DNA of 64,000 nucleotides. It comes from Georgenia sp. M64 (lineage in GTDB: Bacteria > Actinomycetota > Actinomycetes > Actinomycetales > Actinomycetaceae). The translations under genes and the position numbers were made by a program. The DNA is taken from the NCBI RefSeq assembly GCF_038049925.1, contig NZ_CP145809.1:1116001-1180000 (forward strand), read 5' to 3'. Positions 1-9,458 of the stretch are shown in pieces. Position 1 is the stretch's first letter. Each line of letters opens with the position of its first letter. The notes under the pieces were generated by a model. It was not told the origin of the DNA and searched no databases. It saw nothing but the letters and a program-made list of their open reading frames with translations.

Positions 1-193
1 GCAAGTCTTCGCCGAGGTCGTGGATGTCACCGGCATCGTCCTGACCAAGCTCGACGGCACCGCCAAGGGCGGCATCGTCGTCGCCGTCCAGCGTGAGCTC
101 GGCGTCCCGGTCAAGCTCGTCGGCCTCGGCGAAGGCCCGGACGACCTCGCCCCGTTCGTCCCCGAGGACTTCGTCGACGCGCTCCTGTCCTGA
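1..193 (+). CDS. ftsY: FtsY, signal recognition particle receptor (3' end only)
   Basis: The window opens inside this gene; the last 63 residues are visible and end at a TGA. They contain the SRP-GTPase G4 motif TKLDGTAKGG followed by the closing helix with GVPVKLVGLGEGPDDLAPF, which is diagnostic of the FtsY/Ffh NG domain. The C-terminus ending in FVPEDFVDALL is the FtsY version, since Ffh would continue into an M domain. FtsY docks SRP-bound ribosomes at the membrane. Its partner Ffh is encoded 3.7 kb downstream, with the ammonium genes between them. The N-terminal and membrane-binding parts lie outside the window. Confidence 0.93.
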   Translation, partial: QVFAEVVDVTGIVLTKLDGTAKGGIVVAVQRELGVPVKLVGLGEGPDDLAPFVPEDFVDALLS

Positions 194-428
194 GGCGACG
201 GACCCGGTCCGGCCGCCGACGCGGCTCGCCGGACGCGCCGCCCTGACCCTCGAGGTCCCTCCGCCGGACCGATTCGTCTCGCATCGTGAGCCGAACGGGC
301 CCGCGCAACAGGATCGTCACACCGGGGGCGATTCCGTCACACGGACGAAACATGGCGATGCACCGGACGAAACGTCGCCGATGGACTGTGGTGCCTGGCC
401 AGCCGAGCGTGCTGGCGAGGGAGGAACC
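194..428 (+). other. ftsY-amtB intergenic region with nitrogen control site
   Basis: This 235-base gap separates ftsY from amtB. It holds the GlnR-type box at 336-373, and the strong ribosome-binding site GAGGGAGG sits just before the amtB ATG at 429. No open frame with coding character and no convincing intrinsic terminator for ftsY was seen. The promoter hexamers could not be assigned confidently. Confidence 0.6.
336..373 (+). promoter_or_regulatory. GlnR-type operator upstream of amtB
   Basis: The bases read GTCAC-n6-GAAAC-n6-ATGCA-n6-GAAAC. This matches the spacing and three of the four blocks of the actinobacterial GlnR consensus (gTnAC-n6-GAAAC, repeated after 6 bases). GlnR is an OmpR-type regulator that activates amtB-glnK-glnD under nitrogen limitation in Streptomyces and mycobacteria. 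The position 56 bases before the amtB start fits activation. The third block is degenerate. Binding itself is an inference. Confidence 0.8.
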
Positions 429-2080
<1,652 letters not shown>

Positions 2081-2082
2081 CC

Positions 2083-3840
2083 ATGCCGGCACCTCGGACG
2101 GGCCCGGTGCGGACCCCCGCCCTCGTGGGGGACCTGCGCCGGGCCCGTCTGGCGCACCCCGGCCAGGGCCCGGGGTACCGCCGGGCGCTGGCCGACCTCA
2201 CCGACGCCGCCCTGGCCGAGCTGTGGGCGGCGGCCACGGCCGACCTGGACGTCGCCGGCGTGGCCCTGACCGCCGTCGGCAGCCTCGGACGGCGCGACGG
2301 CGGACCGCTGGCCGATCTCGACCTGCTGCTCGTCCACGACGGCAGGGTCGACCGGGCGCGGCTCGCCCGGCTCGCGGAGTCCCTGTGGTACCCGCTGTGG
2401 GACGCCCACCTCGAGCTCGACCACTCCGTGCGCAGCCTCGAGCAGTGCCGGCAGGTCGCCTCCGCGGACCTGCCCGCCGCCGTCGGTTTGCTCGACCTGC
2501 GCGTGGTCGCCGGCGACGCCGACGTCGCCGAGACCGCGGGCCGCGCCGTCCTGGCCGACTGGCGCTCGGCCGCGCGGCGCCGCCTGCCGGACCTCCTCGA
2601 CTCGGTCGCCGCGCGGGCGGGGCGGGCGGGCGAGCTGGCCTACCTCATCGAGCCCGACCTCAAGGAGGCCCGCGGGGGGCTGCGCGACGCCGTCGTCGTC
2701 CGCGCCCTCGTGGCCAGCTGGCTCACCGACCGTCCGCACGGCGACCTCGACCGGGCCTACCGCCACCTCCTGGACGTGCGCGACGCCCTGGCGCGCACGA
2801 CCGGCCGGCGCTCGCACGTGCTGCGCCTGGCCGAGCAGGACGACGTCGCCGCCGCCCTCGGGCTCGACGACGACGACGACGTGACCGACCCGGCCGACGA
2901 GCTCCTCGCCTCCCTCGCCCAGTCCGCCCGCGTGGTCACGGCCGCCCTGGACGCGACCGTGCGCCGCGCCCGGCGGGCCGCCGAGAAGCCGCGTCCGCGG
3001 GTCTTCCGCCCGTTCGTGGTCCGTGGCCGGGCCATGCCCCCGCGGCTGAACGAACCCGCGGAGGGGCTCGCCGAGCACGACGGCGAGCTCGTCCTCGCCG
3101 GTGGGGCCGACCCCGCGGCGGACCCGCTCCTCGCCCTGCGGGCCGCGGCCACCTCGGCCCGCACGGGCCTGCCGCTCTCGCCGGTCACCCTGACGAGCCT
3201 GGGCACGAGCGCGCCGCTCCCCGAGCCCTGGCCGGCCGCGGCGAGGGACCTCCTCGTCGAGCTGCTCGGCCGCGGCGAGGCCCAGGTGCCGGTGTGGGAG
3301 GGGCTGGACCTGGCCGGGGTCGTGACGACGTGGTTCCCGGAGTGGGCCAGGGTGCGCAACCGTCCCCAGCGCACCGCCGTGCACCGTCACACGGTCGACC
3401 GGCACATGGTCCAGACCGTCGCGCTGGTACCCGCCACCACCGGCGCCGTGCGGCGGGAGGACCTCCTCCTCCTCGCGGCGTTCCTCCACGACATCGGCAA
3501 GGCGCCGGGGGTGCGGGACCACGCCGCCGCGGGCGCGCGGCTCGCCGGGCCGATGATGGACCGGCTGGGCCTGACCCCCGCCGAGCGGGACGTCGTCGTG
3601 CTCCTCGTGCGCGAGCACCTGCTCCTGCCGGGGGTGGCCGGCCGTGAGGACCTCGACGACCCCTCCGTCGTCGCCCGGGTCGCCGCCGCCGTCGGGCACG
3701 ACACCGACGTGCTGACGATGCTCCGCCGCCTCACCGAGGCCGACGCCGTCGCGGCCGGTCCCCAGGCGTGGACCACCTGGCGCGAGCGCCGCGTGGACGC
3801 CCTCACGGAGCGGGTGAGGGCCGCCGTCGCGTTACCCTGA
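2083..3840 (+). CDS. glnD: GlnD-type PII nucleotidyltransferase, short form without ACT domains
   Basis: A 585-residue enzyme expected to attach and remove a nucleotide on GlnK Y51. The nucleotidyltransferase motif is GSLGR (66-70) with the metal pair D78 and D80 in ADLDLLL. The middle region resembles the GlnD linker (LIEPDLKEARGGLRDAV). The removing HD domain shows FLHDIGK, with H469 and D470. Standard GlnD proteins are about 800-900 residues and end in two ACT domains that sense glutamine. Here the frame stops right after the HD domain, and the 42 bases before ffh cannot encode an ACT domain. The loss looks genuine rather than a frameshift. Start ATG lies two bases after glnK. Confidence 0.88.
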   Translation: MPAPRTGPVRTPALVGDLRRARLAHPGQGPGYRRALADLTDAALAELWAAATADLDVAGVALTAVGSLGRRDGGPLADLDLLLVHDGRVDRARLARLAESLWYPLWDAHLELDHSVRSLEQCRQVASADLPAAVGLLDLRVVAGDADVAETAGRAVLADWRSAARRRLPDLLDSVAARAGRAGELAYLIEPDLKEARGGLRDAVVVRALVASWLTDRPHGDLDRAYRHLLDVRDALARTTGRRSHVLRLAEQDDVAAALGLDDDDDVTDPADELLASLAQSARVVTAALDATVRRARRAAEKPRPRVFRPFVVRGRAMPPRLNEPAEGLAEHDGELVLAGGADPAADPLLALRAAATSARTGLPLSPVTLTSLGTSAPLPEPWPAAARDLLVELLGRGEAQVPVWEGLDLAGVVTTWFPEWARVRNRPQRTAVHRHTVDRHMVQTVALVPATTGAVRREDLLLLAAFLHDIGKAPGVRDHAAAGARLAGPMMDRLGLTPAERDVVVLLVREHLLLPGVAGREDLDDPSVVARVAAAVGHDTDVLTMLRRLTEADAVAAGPQAWTTWRERRVDALTERVRAAVALP

Positions 3841-3882
3841 CCCCCAGGCCATCTTCACCCGCACACCCCGAGGGACCCATCC

Positions 3883-5442
3883 GTGTTCGCGAACCTGTCC
3901 GACCGGCTCACCGCCTCCTTCAAGCAGCTCCGCGGCCGGGGACGTCTGTCCGAGGCGGACATCGACGCCACCGTCTCGGAGATCCGGCGCGCCCTGCTCG
4001 ACGCCGACGTCGCCCTGCCGGTGGTCCGGTCCTTCACCGCCAACGTGCGGGAGCGCGCGAAGTCGGCGGAGGTCTCCGGGGCGCTGAACCCGGCCCAGCA
4101 GATCATCAAGATCGTCAACGCCGAGCTGGTCGAGATCCTCGGCGGCCAGGCGCGCGACCTGCACATGGCGAAGCAGCCCCCCACGGTGATCATGCTCGCC
4201 GGCCTCCAGGGCGCCGGCAAGACCACCCTCGCGGGCAAGCTCGGGCTGTGGCTGCGCGAGCAGGGGCACACCCCGCTCCTCGTGGCCTCGGACCTCCAGC
4301 GGCCCAACGCCGTCACCCAGCTCCAGGTGGTCGGCCAGCAGGCCGGCGTCGCGGTGTGGGCACCCGAGCCGGGCAACGGCGTCGGTGACCCCGTGGCGGT
4401 GGCCCGATCCGGCGTCCAGCACGCCCGCGACAAGCAGTACTCCGTGGTCGTCGTCGACACCGCCGGCCGCCTGGGCATCGACGCCGAGATGATGCAGCAG
4501 GCCGCGGACATCCGCGACGCCGTCCGGCCCGACGAGACCCTCTTCGTCCTCGACGCGATGATCGGTCAGGACGCCGTCACCACGGCCAACGCCTTCGCCG
4601 AGGGCGTCGGCTTCTCCGGCGTCGTGCTCACCAAGCTCGACGGCGACGCCCGGGGCGGCGCGGCCCTGTCGGTGCGCGGCGTCACCGGCAAGCCGGTGCT
4701 CTTCGCCTCGGTGGGGGAGAAGCTCAGCGACTTCGAGCGCTTCCACGCCGACCGGATGGCCTCGCGCATCCTCGACATGGGCGACATCCTCACCCTCATC
4801 GAGCAGGCCGAGAGGACCTTCGACGCCGGCCAGGCCGAGGAGATGGCCGCCAAGCTCGCCGGTCAGGGCGACTTCACCCTCCAGGACTTCCTCGGCCAGC
4901 TCAACCAGCTCAAGAAGATGGGCTCGATGAAGAAGATGCTCGGGATGCTCCCGGGCATGGGCCAGATGCGCGAGCAGCTGGAGAACTTCGACGAGCGCGA
5001 GGTCGACCGGGTCGAGGCGATCGTCCACTCGATGACCCCGGCCGAGCGCAACGACCCCCGGATCCTCAACGGCTCGCGGCGCCAGCGCATCGCGCGGGGC
5101 TCCGGCACCACCGTGGCCGAGGTCAACTCGCTCGTCGAACGGTTCGAGCAGGCCAAGACGATGATGCGCCAGATGGCCCGCTCAGGCGGCAAGGGCGTCC
5201 CCGGGATGGGGATGATGCCCGGCGGCGGCAAGAAGTCCAAGGGACGCATGGCCCCGCCGCCGAAGAAGGGCAAGAAGGGCAAGTCGGGGAACCCGGCCAA
5301 GCGCGCGCAGCAGGAGGTCGAGCTCTCGCAGAAGACCGGTACCCGGCCCGCGGCCGGTGCCTCCTTCGGTCTCGGCGGCGCCGGCGGTGGCCAGGCCCAG
5401 GAGATGCCCGACCTCGAGGAGCTGCAGAAGTACCTGCGCTGA
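3883..5442 (+). CDS. ffh: Ffh, signal recognition particle GTPase (SRP54)
   Basis: A 519-residue SRP protein. After the N-terminal helical bundle comes the G domain with Walker A GLQGAGKTT (from residue 107), DTAGRLGID and TKLDGDARGG. The methionine-rich M domain (MKKMLGMLPGMGQM and later GSGTTVAEVNSLVERFEQA) binds 4.5S RNA and signal peptides. A Gly/Lys/Pro-rich tail ends in MPDLEELQKYLR, longer than in E. coli but common in actinobacteria. The GTG at 3883 is the first in-frame start after glnD. It works with the FtsY encoded at the left edge. Confidence 0.96.
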   Translation: MFANLSDRLTASFKQLRGRGRLSEADIDATVSEIRRALLDADVALPVVRSFTANVRERAKSAEVSGALNPAQQIIKIVNAELVEILGGQARDLHMAKQPPTVIMLAGLQGAGKTTLAGKLGLWLREQGHTPLLVASDLQRPNAVTQLQVVGQQAGVAVWAPEPGNGVGDPVAVARSGVQHARDKQYSVVVVDTAGRLGIDAEMMQQAADIRDAVRPDETLFVLDAMIGQDAVTTANAFAEGVGFSGVVLTKLDGDARGGAALSVRGVTGKPVLFASVGEKLSDFERFHADRMASRILDMGDILTLIEQAERTFDAGQAEEMAAKLAGQGDFTLQDFLGQLNQLKKMGSMKKMLGMLPGMGQMREQLENFDEREVDRVEAIVHSMTPAERNDPRILNGSRRQRIARGSGTTVAEVNSLVERFEQAKTMMRQMARSGGKGVPGMGMMPGGGKKSKGRMAPPPKKGKKGKSGNPAKRAQQEVELSQKTGTRPAAGASFGLGGAGGGQAQEMPDLEELQKYLR

Positions 5443-5519
5443 CGCCGGGTATCTGCGGCCGCGCCGGCCGTCCCGGGTGGGCCGGCCGCGCCGTCAGGCT
5501 CGGCCGCGCCGGCCGGCGC

Positions 5520-5642
5520 GGGCTCCGCGTACGTCCCGGGCTCCGCGTCCGTCCCGGGCTCCGCGTCCGTCCCGGGCTCCGCGTCCGGCGCGGGCTCCCA
5601 CCCGGCCTTGGCTCCCACCCGGCCCGGGCTCCCACCCGGCCC
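5520..5642. repeat. Tandem repeat array downstream of ffh
   Basis: Four copies of an 18-base unit (GGGCTCCGCGTCCGTCCC; the first and last copies vary) start at 5520, 5538, 5556 and 5574. About three copies of a related 16-18-base unit (GGGCTCCCACCCGGCCC) follow, up to 5642. The array is non-coding by position and probably arose by slippage. Confidence 0.85.
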
Positions 5643-5720
5643 GATGCGAGCGCCGCGGCTTACCCCTTGCGCGGCTCGCCCCGGTGGCAACGCGCTGGGC
5701 TCGCCTCCACGAGCGCAGCC

Positions 5721-5764
5721 AGGTTGCCGGATCGGCTGCTGATCGCGACCAGATCAGCAACCTG
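5721..5764. repeat. 44-base hairpin repeat, copy 1
   Basis: The copy begins AGGTTGCC and ends AGATCAGCAACCTG. Its ends are inverted (AGGTTGC against GCAACCT), so it can fold as an imperfect hairpin. The last 24 bases are identical to copy 2, which starts 84 bases further on. Confidence 0.85.
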
Positions 5765-5804
5765 ATGGGGTCGTATGACCGGGGTCTGGGCCCCGGCCTC
5801 AGCG

Positions 5805-5848
5805 AGGTTGCCAGATTGGTAGTCGATCGCGACCAGATCAGCAACCTG
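5805..5848. repeat. 44-base hairpin repeat, copy 2
   Basis: Same length and orientation as copy 1, with scattered differences only in the first 20 bases. It keeps the inverted AGGTTGC/GCAACCT ends and the shared block from GATCGCGACC onward. It lies 135 bases upstream of the DUF559-type gene. Confidence 0.85.
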
Positions 5849-5971
5849 GTTGCGGCCGGACGGGCTGCGGTTCGCGCGGTCGTCGCCGAGGACTCGTGCC
5901 GCCCCGAGCTGTGCACCAGCTCTCAAGCGTGCGGGGTGGGCACCCAGTCGATCGTTGCCGGCTGTCCGCGC

Positions 5972-5977
5972 CAGGCT
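5972..5977 (+). promoter_or_regulatory. Candidate leaderless -10 element (CAGGCT)
   Basis: CAGGCT ends six bases before the ATG at 5984 and there is no ribosome-binding site, the same layout as for many other genes here. It supports the chosen start. Confidence 0.4.
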
Positions 5978-5983
5978 TGACGC

Positions 5984-6910
5984 ATGTACGCCGCCGAGGT
6001 TGCGCGCGCGACACAGCGACTCCGCCGATCCTCTGTCCTCGGCGTCTTCACCCTCGCGATGGCGGAGGAGGCCGGCTTCACCAGAGGATCCGTCAGGCAT
6101 CGCGTCTCCCGGGGACGATGGCAACGGCTGGTTGGCGCCGCCTACGTCGACGTCACCGCACCTGTCCCGCCCGGGAGCGACGCGTACCGCCGGGCCGCAG
6201 GGGCGGCACTGACGTGGCCGAGCGCGGTGGTCTGCCTGCGGACCGCCGCGCTCGTCCACGGGCTGCCGGTGCGGGACGACGGAAAGGCTCACGTGATCGT
6301 CCAGGGCCGTCGCCGGGTCCGGGCCGGACTCGTTCCGCACTTCCTCGAGCTGGGGCCGGGCGATGCGAGGAGGGTCCTCTCCTTCCAGGCGACGACGCCG
6401 TTGCGGACCGCGCTCGACTGCCTGGCGACCTTCCCGTACGGCGAGGCGGAGAACCTCCTGGCCTGGGTCCGCACCCGCGAGGTCGTGACCGTGGACGCAC
6501 TCGCCGCCGCGGTCGCCGAGCGTGGCGGGCGGCCGGGCGTCGCTCAGCTCCGGCGCCTGCTGGCGGCGACCGCCCGAGGAGCGCTGAGCGAGGGCGAGCG
6601 CCGCCTGCACCGCCTCCTCGACGTCGCAGGTCTGAGCGGCTGGGAGGCCGACCAGCGGATCGTGGTGAACGGTCGGGTGATCGCCCGCGCCGACGTCCTG
6701 TTCGAGGTCGAGCGGCTCATCCTCGAGGTCGACGGCCGGCGCGCGCACCCGGACTTCGAGGCCGACCGGGCTCGTCTCAACGCGCTCACTGTCGCCGGCT
6801 ACACCGTTCTTCGGTTCACCTGGCGCCAGCTGGTCGACCAGCCGTCCGCCGTCGTCACGCAGATCGGGCAGGCCCTGCGACGAGCACGGACGTTGAGGGC
6901 GGGCGGGTGA
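5984..6910 (+). CDS. Winged-helix (AbiEi-like) and DUF559 nuclease-like protein, copy A
   Basis: A 308-residue protein of a family that is multicopy in many actinobacteria. Its N-terminus resembles the AbiEi-type antitoxin winged helix (LAMAEEAGFTRGSVRHRVSR, then the substrate-like segment SAVVCLRTAALVHGLPV). The C-terminus is a DUF559/Vsr-like PD-(D/E)xK fold with D237 (RADVLF), E248 and D250 (LILEVDGRRAH), then DRARLNALTVAGYTVLRF. The same residues with the same spacing occur in copy B at 34657-35529. The function is unknown; single-gene nuclease, regulator or hairpin-processing roles are possible. The gene sits 135 bases after two 44-base hairpin repeats and interrupts the ffh-rpsP block. 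The ATG is supported by a -10-like hexamer six bases upstream. Confidence 0.8.
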   Translation: MYAAEVARATQRLRRSSVLGVFTLAMAEEAGFTRGSVRHRVSRGRWQRLVGAAYVDVTAPVPPGSDAYRRAAGAALTWPSAVVCLRTAALVHGLPVRDDGKAHVIVQGRRRVRAGLVPHFLELGPGDARRVLSFQATTPLRTALDCLATFPYGEAENLLAWVRTREVVTVDALAAAVAERGGRPGVAQLRRLLAATARGALSEGERRLHRLLDVAGLSGWEADQRIVVNGRVIARADVLFEVERLILEVDGRRAHPDFEADRARLNALTVAGYTVLRFTWRQLVDQPSAVVTQIGQALRRARTLRAGG

Positions 6911-6974
6911 CGGTCGGCGGGTGACGTCTCGGGTGACCTCAGGAGCATCGTGATGGCGTGAGAGCCTGTCGCCC

Positions 6975-8069
6975 ATGAGCGAGGTCCTCCACCTGACCGG
7001 CACGATCGTCGTCGACGACGCCACCGAGCTGGACGAGGCATGGGTCGTCGACGGCCGACTGACCTTCCGGCGACCCGACGACGCCAGTCGCGCCCGCATC
7101 GTCACGGGCTGGGTGCTCCCCGGGCTGGTCGACGTCCACTGCCACATCGGGCTCGGCGCAGCCGGGGAGGTCGACCAGGCCGAGGCGGAGGTGCAGGGCA
7201 AGGCCGACCGTGACGCCGGCACCCTGCTCGTCCGTGATGCCGGCTCACCCATGGACAACCGCTGGGTGCAGCAGCGCCCCGACATGCCCCGCCTGATCCG
7301 GGCCGGCCATCACCTCGCCCGACCGAAGCGGTACCTGCGGCACTACGGCCGCGAGCTCGACGACGTCGCCGACCTCCCCCGTGCCGCGGCCGAGGAGGCC
7401 GCGTACGGCGACGGCTGGGTCAAGATCGTCGCCGACTGGATCGACCGCTCCGAAGGCGCCGCGTCGGACCTGCGGCCGCTGTGGCCGGCCGAGATCCTGC
7501 GCGACGCCGTCGCCGCGGCCCACGACGCAGGTGCCCGCGTCACCGCCCACGCCTTCGCCCGCGAGAGCATCGGCCCGCTCCTGGACGCCGGGATCGACGG
7601 CATCGAGCACGGGACCGGCATGGACGCGGACCACCTTGCCGAGGCGGCCCGGCGCGGGATCGCGGTCACGCCGACGCTTCTGCAGGTCGGCCGGTTCGCC
7701 GCCATCGCCGAGCAGGCGGGGGAGAAGTACCCCGTCTACGCCGCGCGGATGCGGCGCATGCACGCCGACCGGTACGAGCAGGTCCTCGCGATGCACGACG
7801 CCGGGGTGCCGCTCCTCATGGGCTCCGACGCCGGGGGCACCATCAGCCACGGCTCGCTGCCCGCCGAGCTGGCCGAGGTCGCCCGGGCGGGTGTGCCGGC
7901 GCCCGACGTCGTCGCCGCGGCCTCGTGGCGCGCGCGCCGGTACCTCGGTGCCGCAGGCATCGAGGAGGGGGCCAGCGCTGACGTCGTCGTCTACGACGCG
8001 GACCCACGGGACGACGTCTCCGTGACCGCCGGGCCGGCTGCGGTGGTCCTGCGCGGCGAGATCGTCTGA
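6975..8069 (+). CDS. Metal-dependent amidohydrolase family protein
   Basis: A 364-residue member of the amidohydrolase superfamily (imidazolonepropionase/prolidase-like branch). Visible metal-site motifs are VHCHIG (HxH), the VKIVADW lysine, TAHAF, GIEHGTG and the late aspartate in GSDAGG, so the site looks complete. Substrate is unknown; hydrolysis of an amide or cyclic amide is inferred from the family. A related amidohydrolase gene lies near ffh in mycobacteria (Rv2915c), so this is probably an ancestral neighbour rather than an insertion. A possible GAGCCT -10 hexamer ends seven bases before the ATG. Transcription ends at the hairpin at 8096-8129, shared with the convergent protease gene. 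Confidence 0.85.
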   Translation: MSEVLHLTGTIVVDDATELDEAWVVDGRLTFRRPDDASRARIVTGWVLPGLVDVHCHIGLGAAGEVDQAEAEVQGKADRDAGTLLVRDAGSPMDNRWVQQRPDMPRLIRAGHHLARPKRYLRHYGRELDDVADLPRAAAEEAAYGDGWVKIVADWIDRSEGAASDLRPLWPAEILRDAVAAAHDAGARVTAHAFARESIGPLLDAGIDGIEHGTGMDADHLAEAARRGIAVTPTLLQVGRFAAIAEQAGEKYPVYAARMRRMHADRYEQVLAMHDAGVPLLMGSDAGGTISHGSLPAELAEVARAGVPAPDVVAAASWRARRYLGAAGIEEGASADVVVYDADPRDDVSVTAGPAAVVLRGEIV

Positions 8070-8095
8070 CGAGCCGCGCAGCGAGGTGGCCGACG

Positions 8096-8129
8096 CGTTG
8101 CCGGTGCGGGGGAGGCCGCACCGGCAACG
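8096..8129. terminator. Bidirectional hairpin terminator
   Basis: A perfect 14-base stem (CGTTGCCGGTGCGG paired with its complement) closes a six-base loop GGGAGG. It lies between two convergent genes, the amidohydrolase and the subtilase, so it can serve both. There is no T-tract, as is usual in such GC-rich genomes. Confidence 0.85.
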
Positions 8130-8141
8130 GTCGGTGGTCGG

Positions 8142-9458
8142 CTAGCGGCGAGCGGCCGCCTCGGCGTCGACGAGGCCGGCCCCGAAGAAGGACGTCCGGC
8201 CCTCGCCGCCGTAGCAGCGGAGAGCGTCCTCATCCTCAGGATCGACAGGCGGGCACGGCATCTCCGTGGCGGTGGCCCGGACCGCCGCGGCGACGGCGCC
8301 CCAGGACCAGGTGGGGTGCTGCTCCACGATCAGCGCGGCGACGCCCGCGGCGTGCGGAGCCGCCATGGATGTGCCGTTGAGGTAGCCGTAGTTGTTGCCC
8401 TGGTCCACGGCGGTGATACCCGGGAAGACCGCCTCCAGAGGGTCGAAGATGCTGAAGATGTCGCTCGGGGTGTTGGGCAGCGCGCCGAGGATCGCGTCCT
8501 GGACGGTGTCCGTCGCGGAGAAGTAGTCGCCGCCCGGCGCGGCCACGTCGACGACGCCCATGCCGACGGAGGAGTAGTCGGCCAGGGGCTCGGGTCCGGT
8601 CGCCGAGACCGTCAGGACGCCCGGCAGCTCGGCCGGCGCCACCCGGCAGTTGTTGCCCACCTCGCGCTCGACGGCCGCGTCCGGCGGCCAGTCCGGCGAG
8701 ATCGTGTCGAGCTCGGGGTGTGCCAGGTCGGCCTGCTCGTTGCCGGCCGAGGCCACGACGAGCACACCGCGCTGCTGGGCGTACCGCGTCGCCCGCTGGA
8801 GCTCGCGCAGTATCGCGCGCTGCTCGGCCTCGTTGCCGCAGTAGTACAGGTAGGGGTCGGCGAAGAGGCTGAGGTTGACGACGTCGAGGCCGAGGTCGCC
8901 GGCGTAGCGCAGCCCGGCGGCGACGGAGTCCGCGAAGCAGTACCCGACCTCCGTGCACACCTTGATGGCCACCAGGGTCGCGTCGGGCGCGACCCCGGCG
9001 ATGCCGATCCCGTTGACCGGCGCGGCGATCGTGGACGCCACGTGGGTCCCGTGGCCGTTGACGTCGACGACGGCGGACTTGTTCGTGCAGTCCCCGTTGC
9101 CCGCCTCACCCGCGGCGGCGGTCGGGGTGTCGTCGTAGATGAACGAGCACGACTCGTCCCAGTCCAGGTTCGGTGCGATGTCGTCGTGCGTCGGGTCGAC
9201 CCCGCTGTCCAGGACCCCCACCCGCACGCCCTCACCCGTCGCGAACGCATGGGCGCCGTCGCTGGTCGCGCCGATCTGCTCCATGTCCCACTGGCACACG
9301 GCCAGGGGCTCGTCGGTGGGGGAGATGCCGCCCCAGAGCTCCGCGCAAAGCTCGGCGAGCTCGTCCGCGGGTGCGGCTGCACCGGCGGGGGCGGCCGGCA
9401 GCAGGGCCAGCCCGGCCAGGAGCAGACCGGAGAGAAGTGCCGAGAGTCGTCGTGCCAT
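8142..9458 (-). CDS. Secreted S8 family serine peptidase (subtilase)
   Basis: A 438-residue subtilisin-like protease. A signal peptide is clear (ARRLS, hydrophobic stretch, then APAGAAAP to about residue 30). The catalytic triad is complete: D84 in VLDSGVDPTHDD, H136 in NGHGTHVAS and S364 in NGTSMAAPHAAG, with oxyanion N240 in ASAGN. Ten or so cysteines are scattered through the mature protein, suggesting disulfides and an extracellular location. There is no sorting motif or C-terminal anchor, so it is probably released. The start is the ATG at 9458, preceded by GAGGAGGA; the frame is open 53 codons further up, without a signal peptide at that end. The substrate is unknown. Confidence 0.93.
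   Translation of the reverse strand: MARRLSALLSGLLLAGLALLPAAPAGAAAPADELAELCAELWGGISPTDEPLAVCQWDMEQIGATSDGAHAFATGEGVRVGVLDSGVDPTHDDIAPNLDWDESCSFIYDDTPTAAAGEAGNGDCTNKSAVVDVNGHGTHVASTIAAPVNGIGIAGVAPDATLVAIKVCTEVGYCFADSVAAGLRYAGDLGLDVVNLSLFADPYLYYCGNEAEQRAILRELQRATRYAQQRGVLVVASAGNEQADLAHPELDTISPDWPPDAAVEREVGNNCRVAPAELPGVLTVSATGPEPLADYSSVGMGVVDVAAPGGDYFSATDTVQDAILGALPNTPSDIFSIFDPLEAVFPGITAVDQGNNYGYLNGTSMAAPHAAGVAALIVEQHPTWSWGAVAAAVRATATEMPCPPVDPEDEDALRCYGGEGRTSFFGAGLVDAEAAARR

Larger units (their letters stand above)
5443..5983. other. Repeat-rich intergenic region between ffh and the DUF559 gene
   Basis: This 541-base gap has no convincing gene. From left to right it holds a weak GCCGGCC/GGCCGGC stem (5463-5486) that may end ffh transcription, a GC-rich tandem array (5520-5642), and two 44-base hairpin repeats (5721-5764 and 5805-5848). 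Open frames crossing it translate the tandem array into simple repeats and were not accepted. A CAGGCT hexamer six bases before 5984 is a possible leaderless -10 element for the next gene. Confidence 0.7.

Noticed and set aside
5463-5486. GCCGGCC/GGCCGGC stem as a firm ffh terminator
   Set aside because: The stem is only seven pairs with a ten-base loop in a region where such matches are frequent by composition.
4863-5690. Minus-strand frame translating the tandem array into AEPGTD repeats
   Set aside because: It overlaps the 3' end of ffh and has no ribosome-binding site or domain; the repeat is better seen as non-coding.
5984-6910. DUF559 gene read as an AbiE-type toxin-antitoxin pair
   Set aside because: Only an AbiEi-like N-terminal region is present, with no AbiEii nucleotidyltransferase toxin gene on either side; the same holds for copy B.
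8096-8129. Perfect hairpin with GTTGCCGG/CCGGCAAC considered as a member of the DUF559-linked hairpin family
   Set aside because: Only the short GTTGCCG core is shared; a perfect stem between convergent genes is best explained as a terminator.
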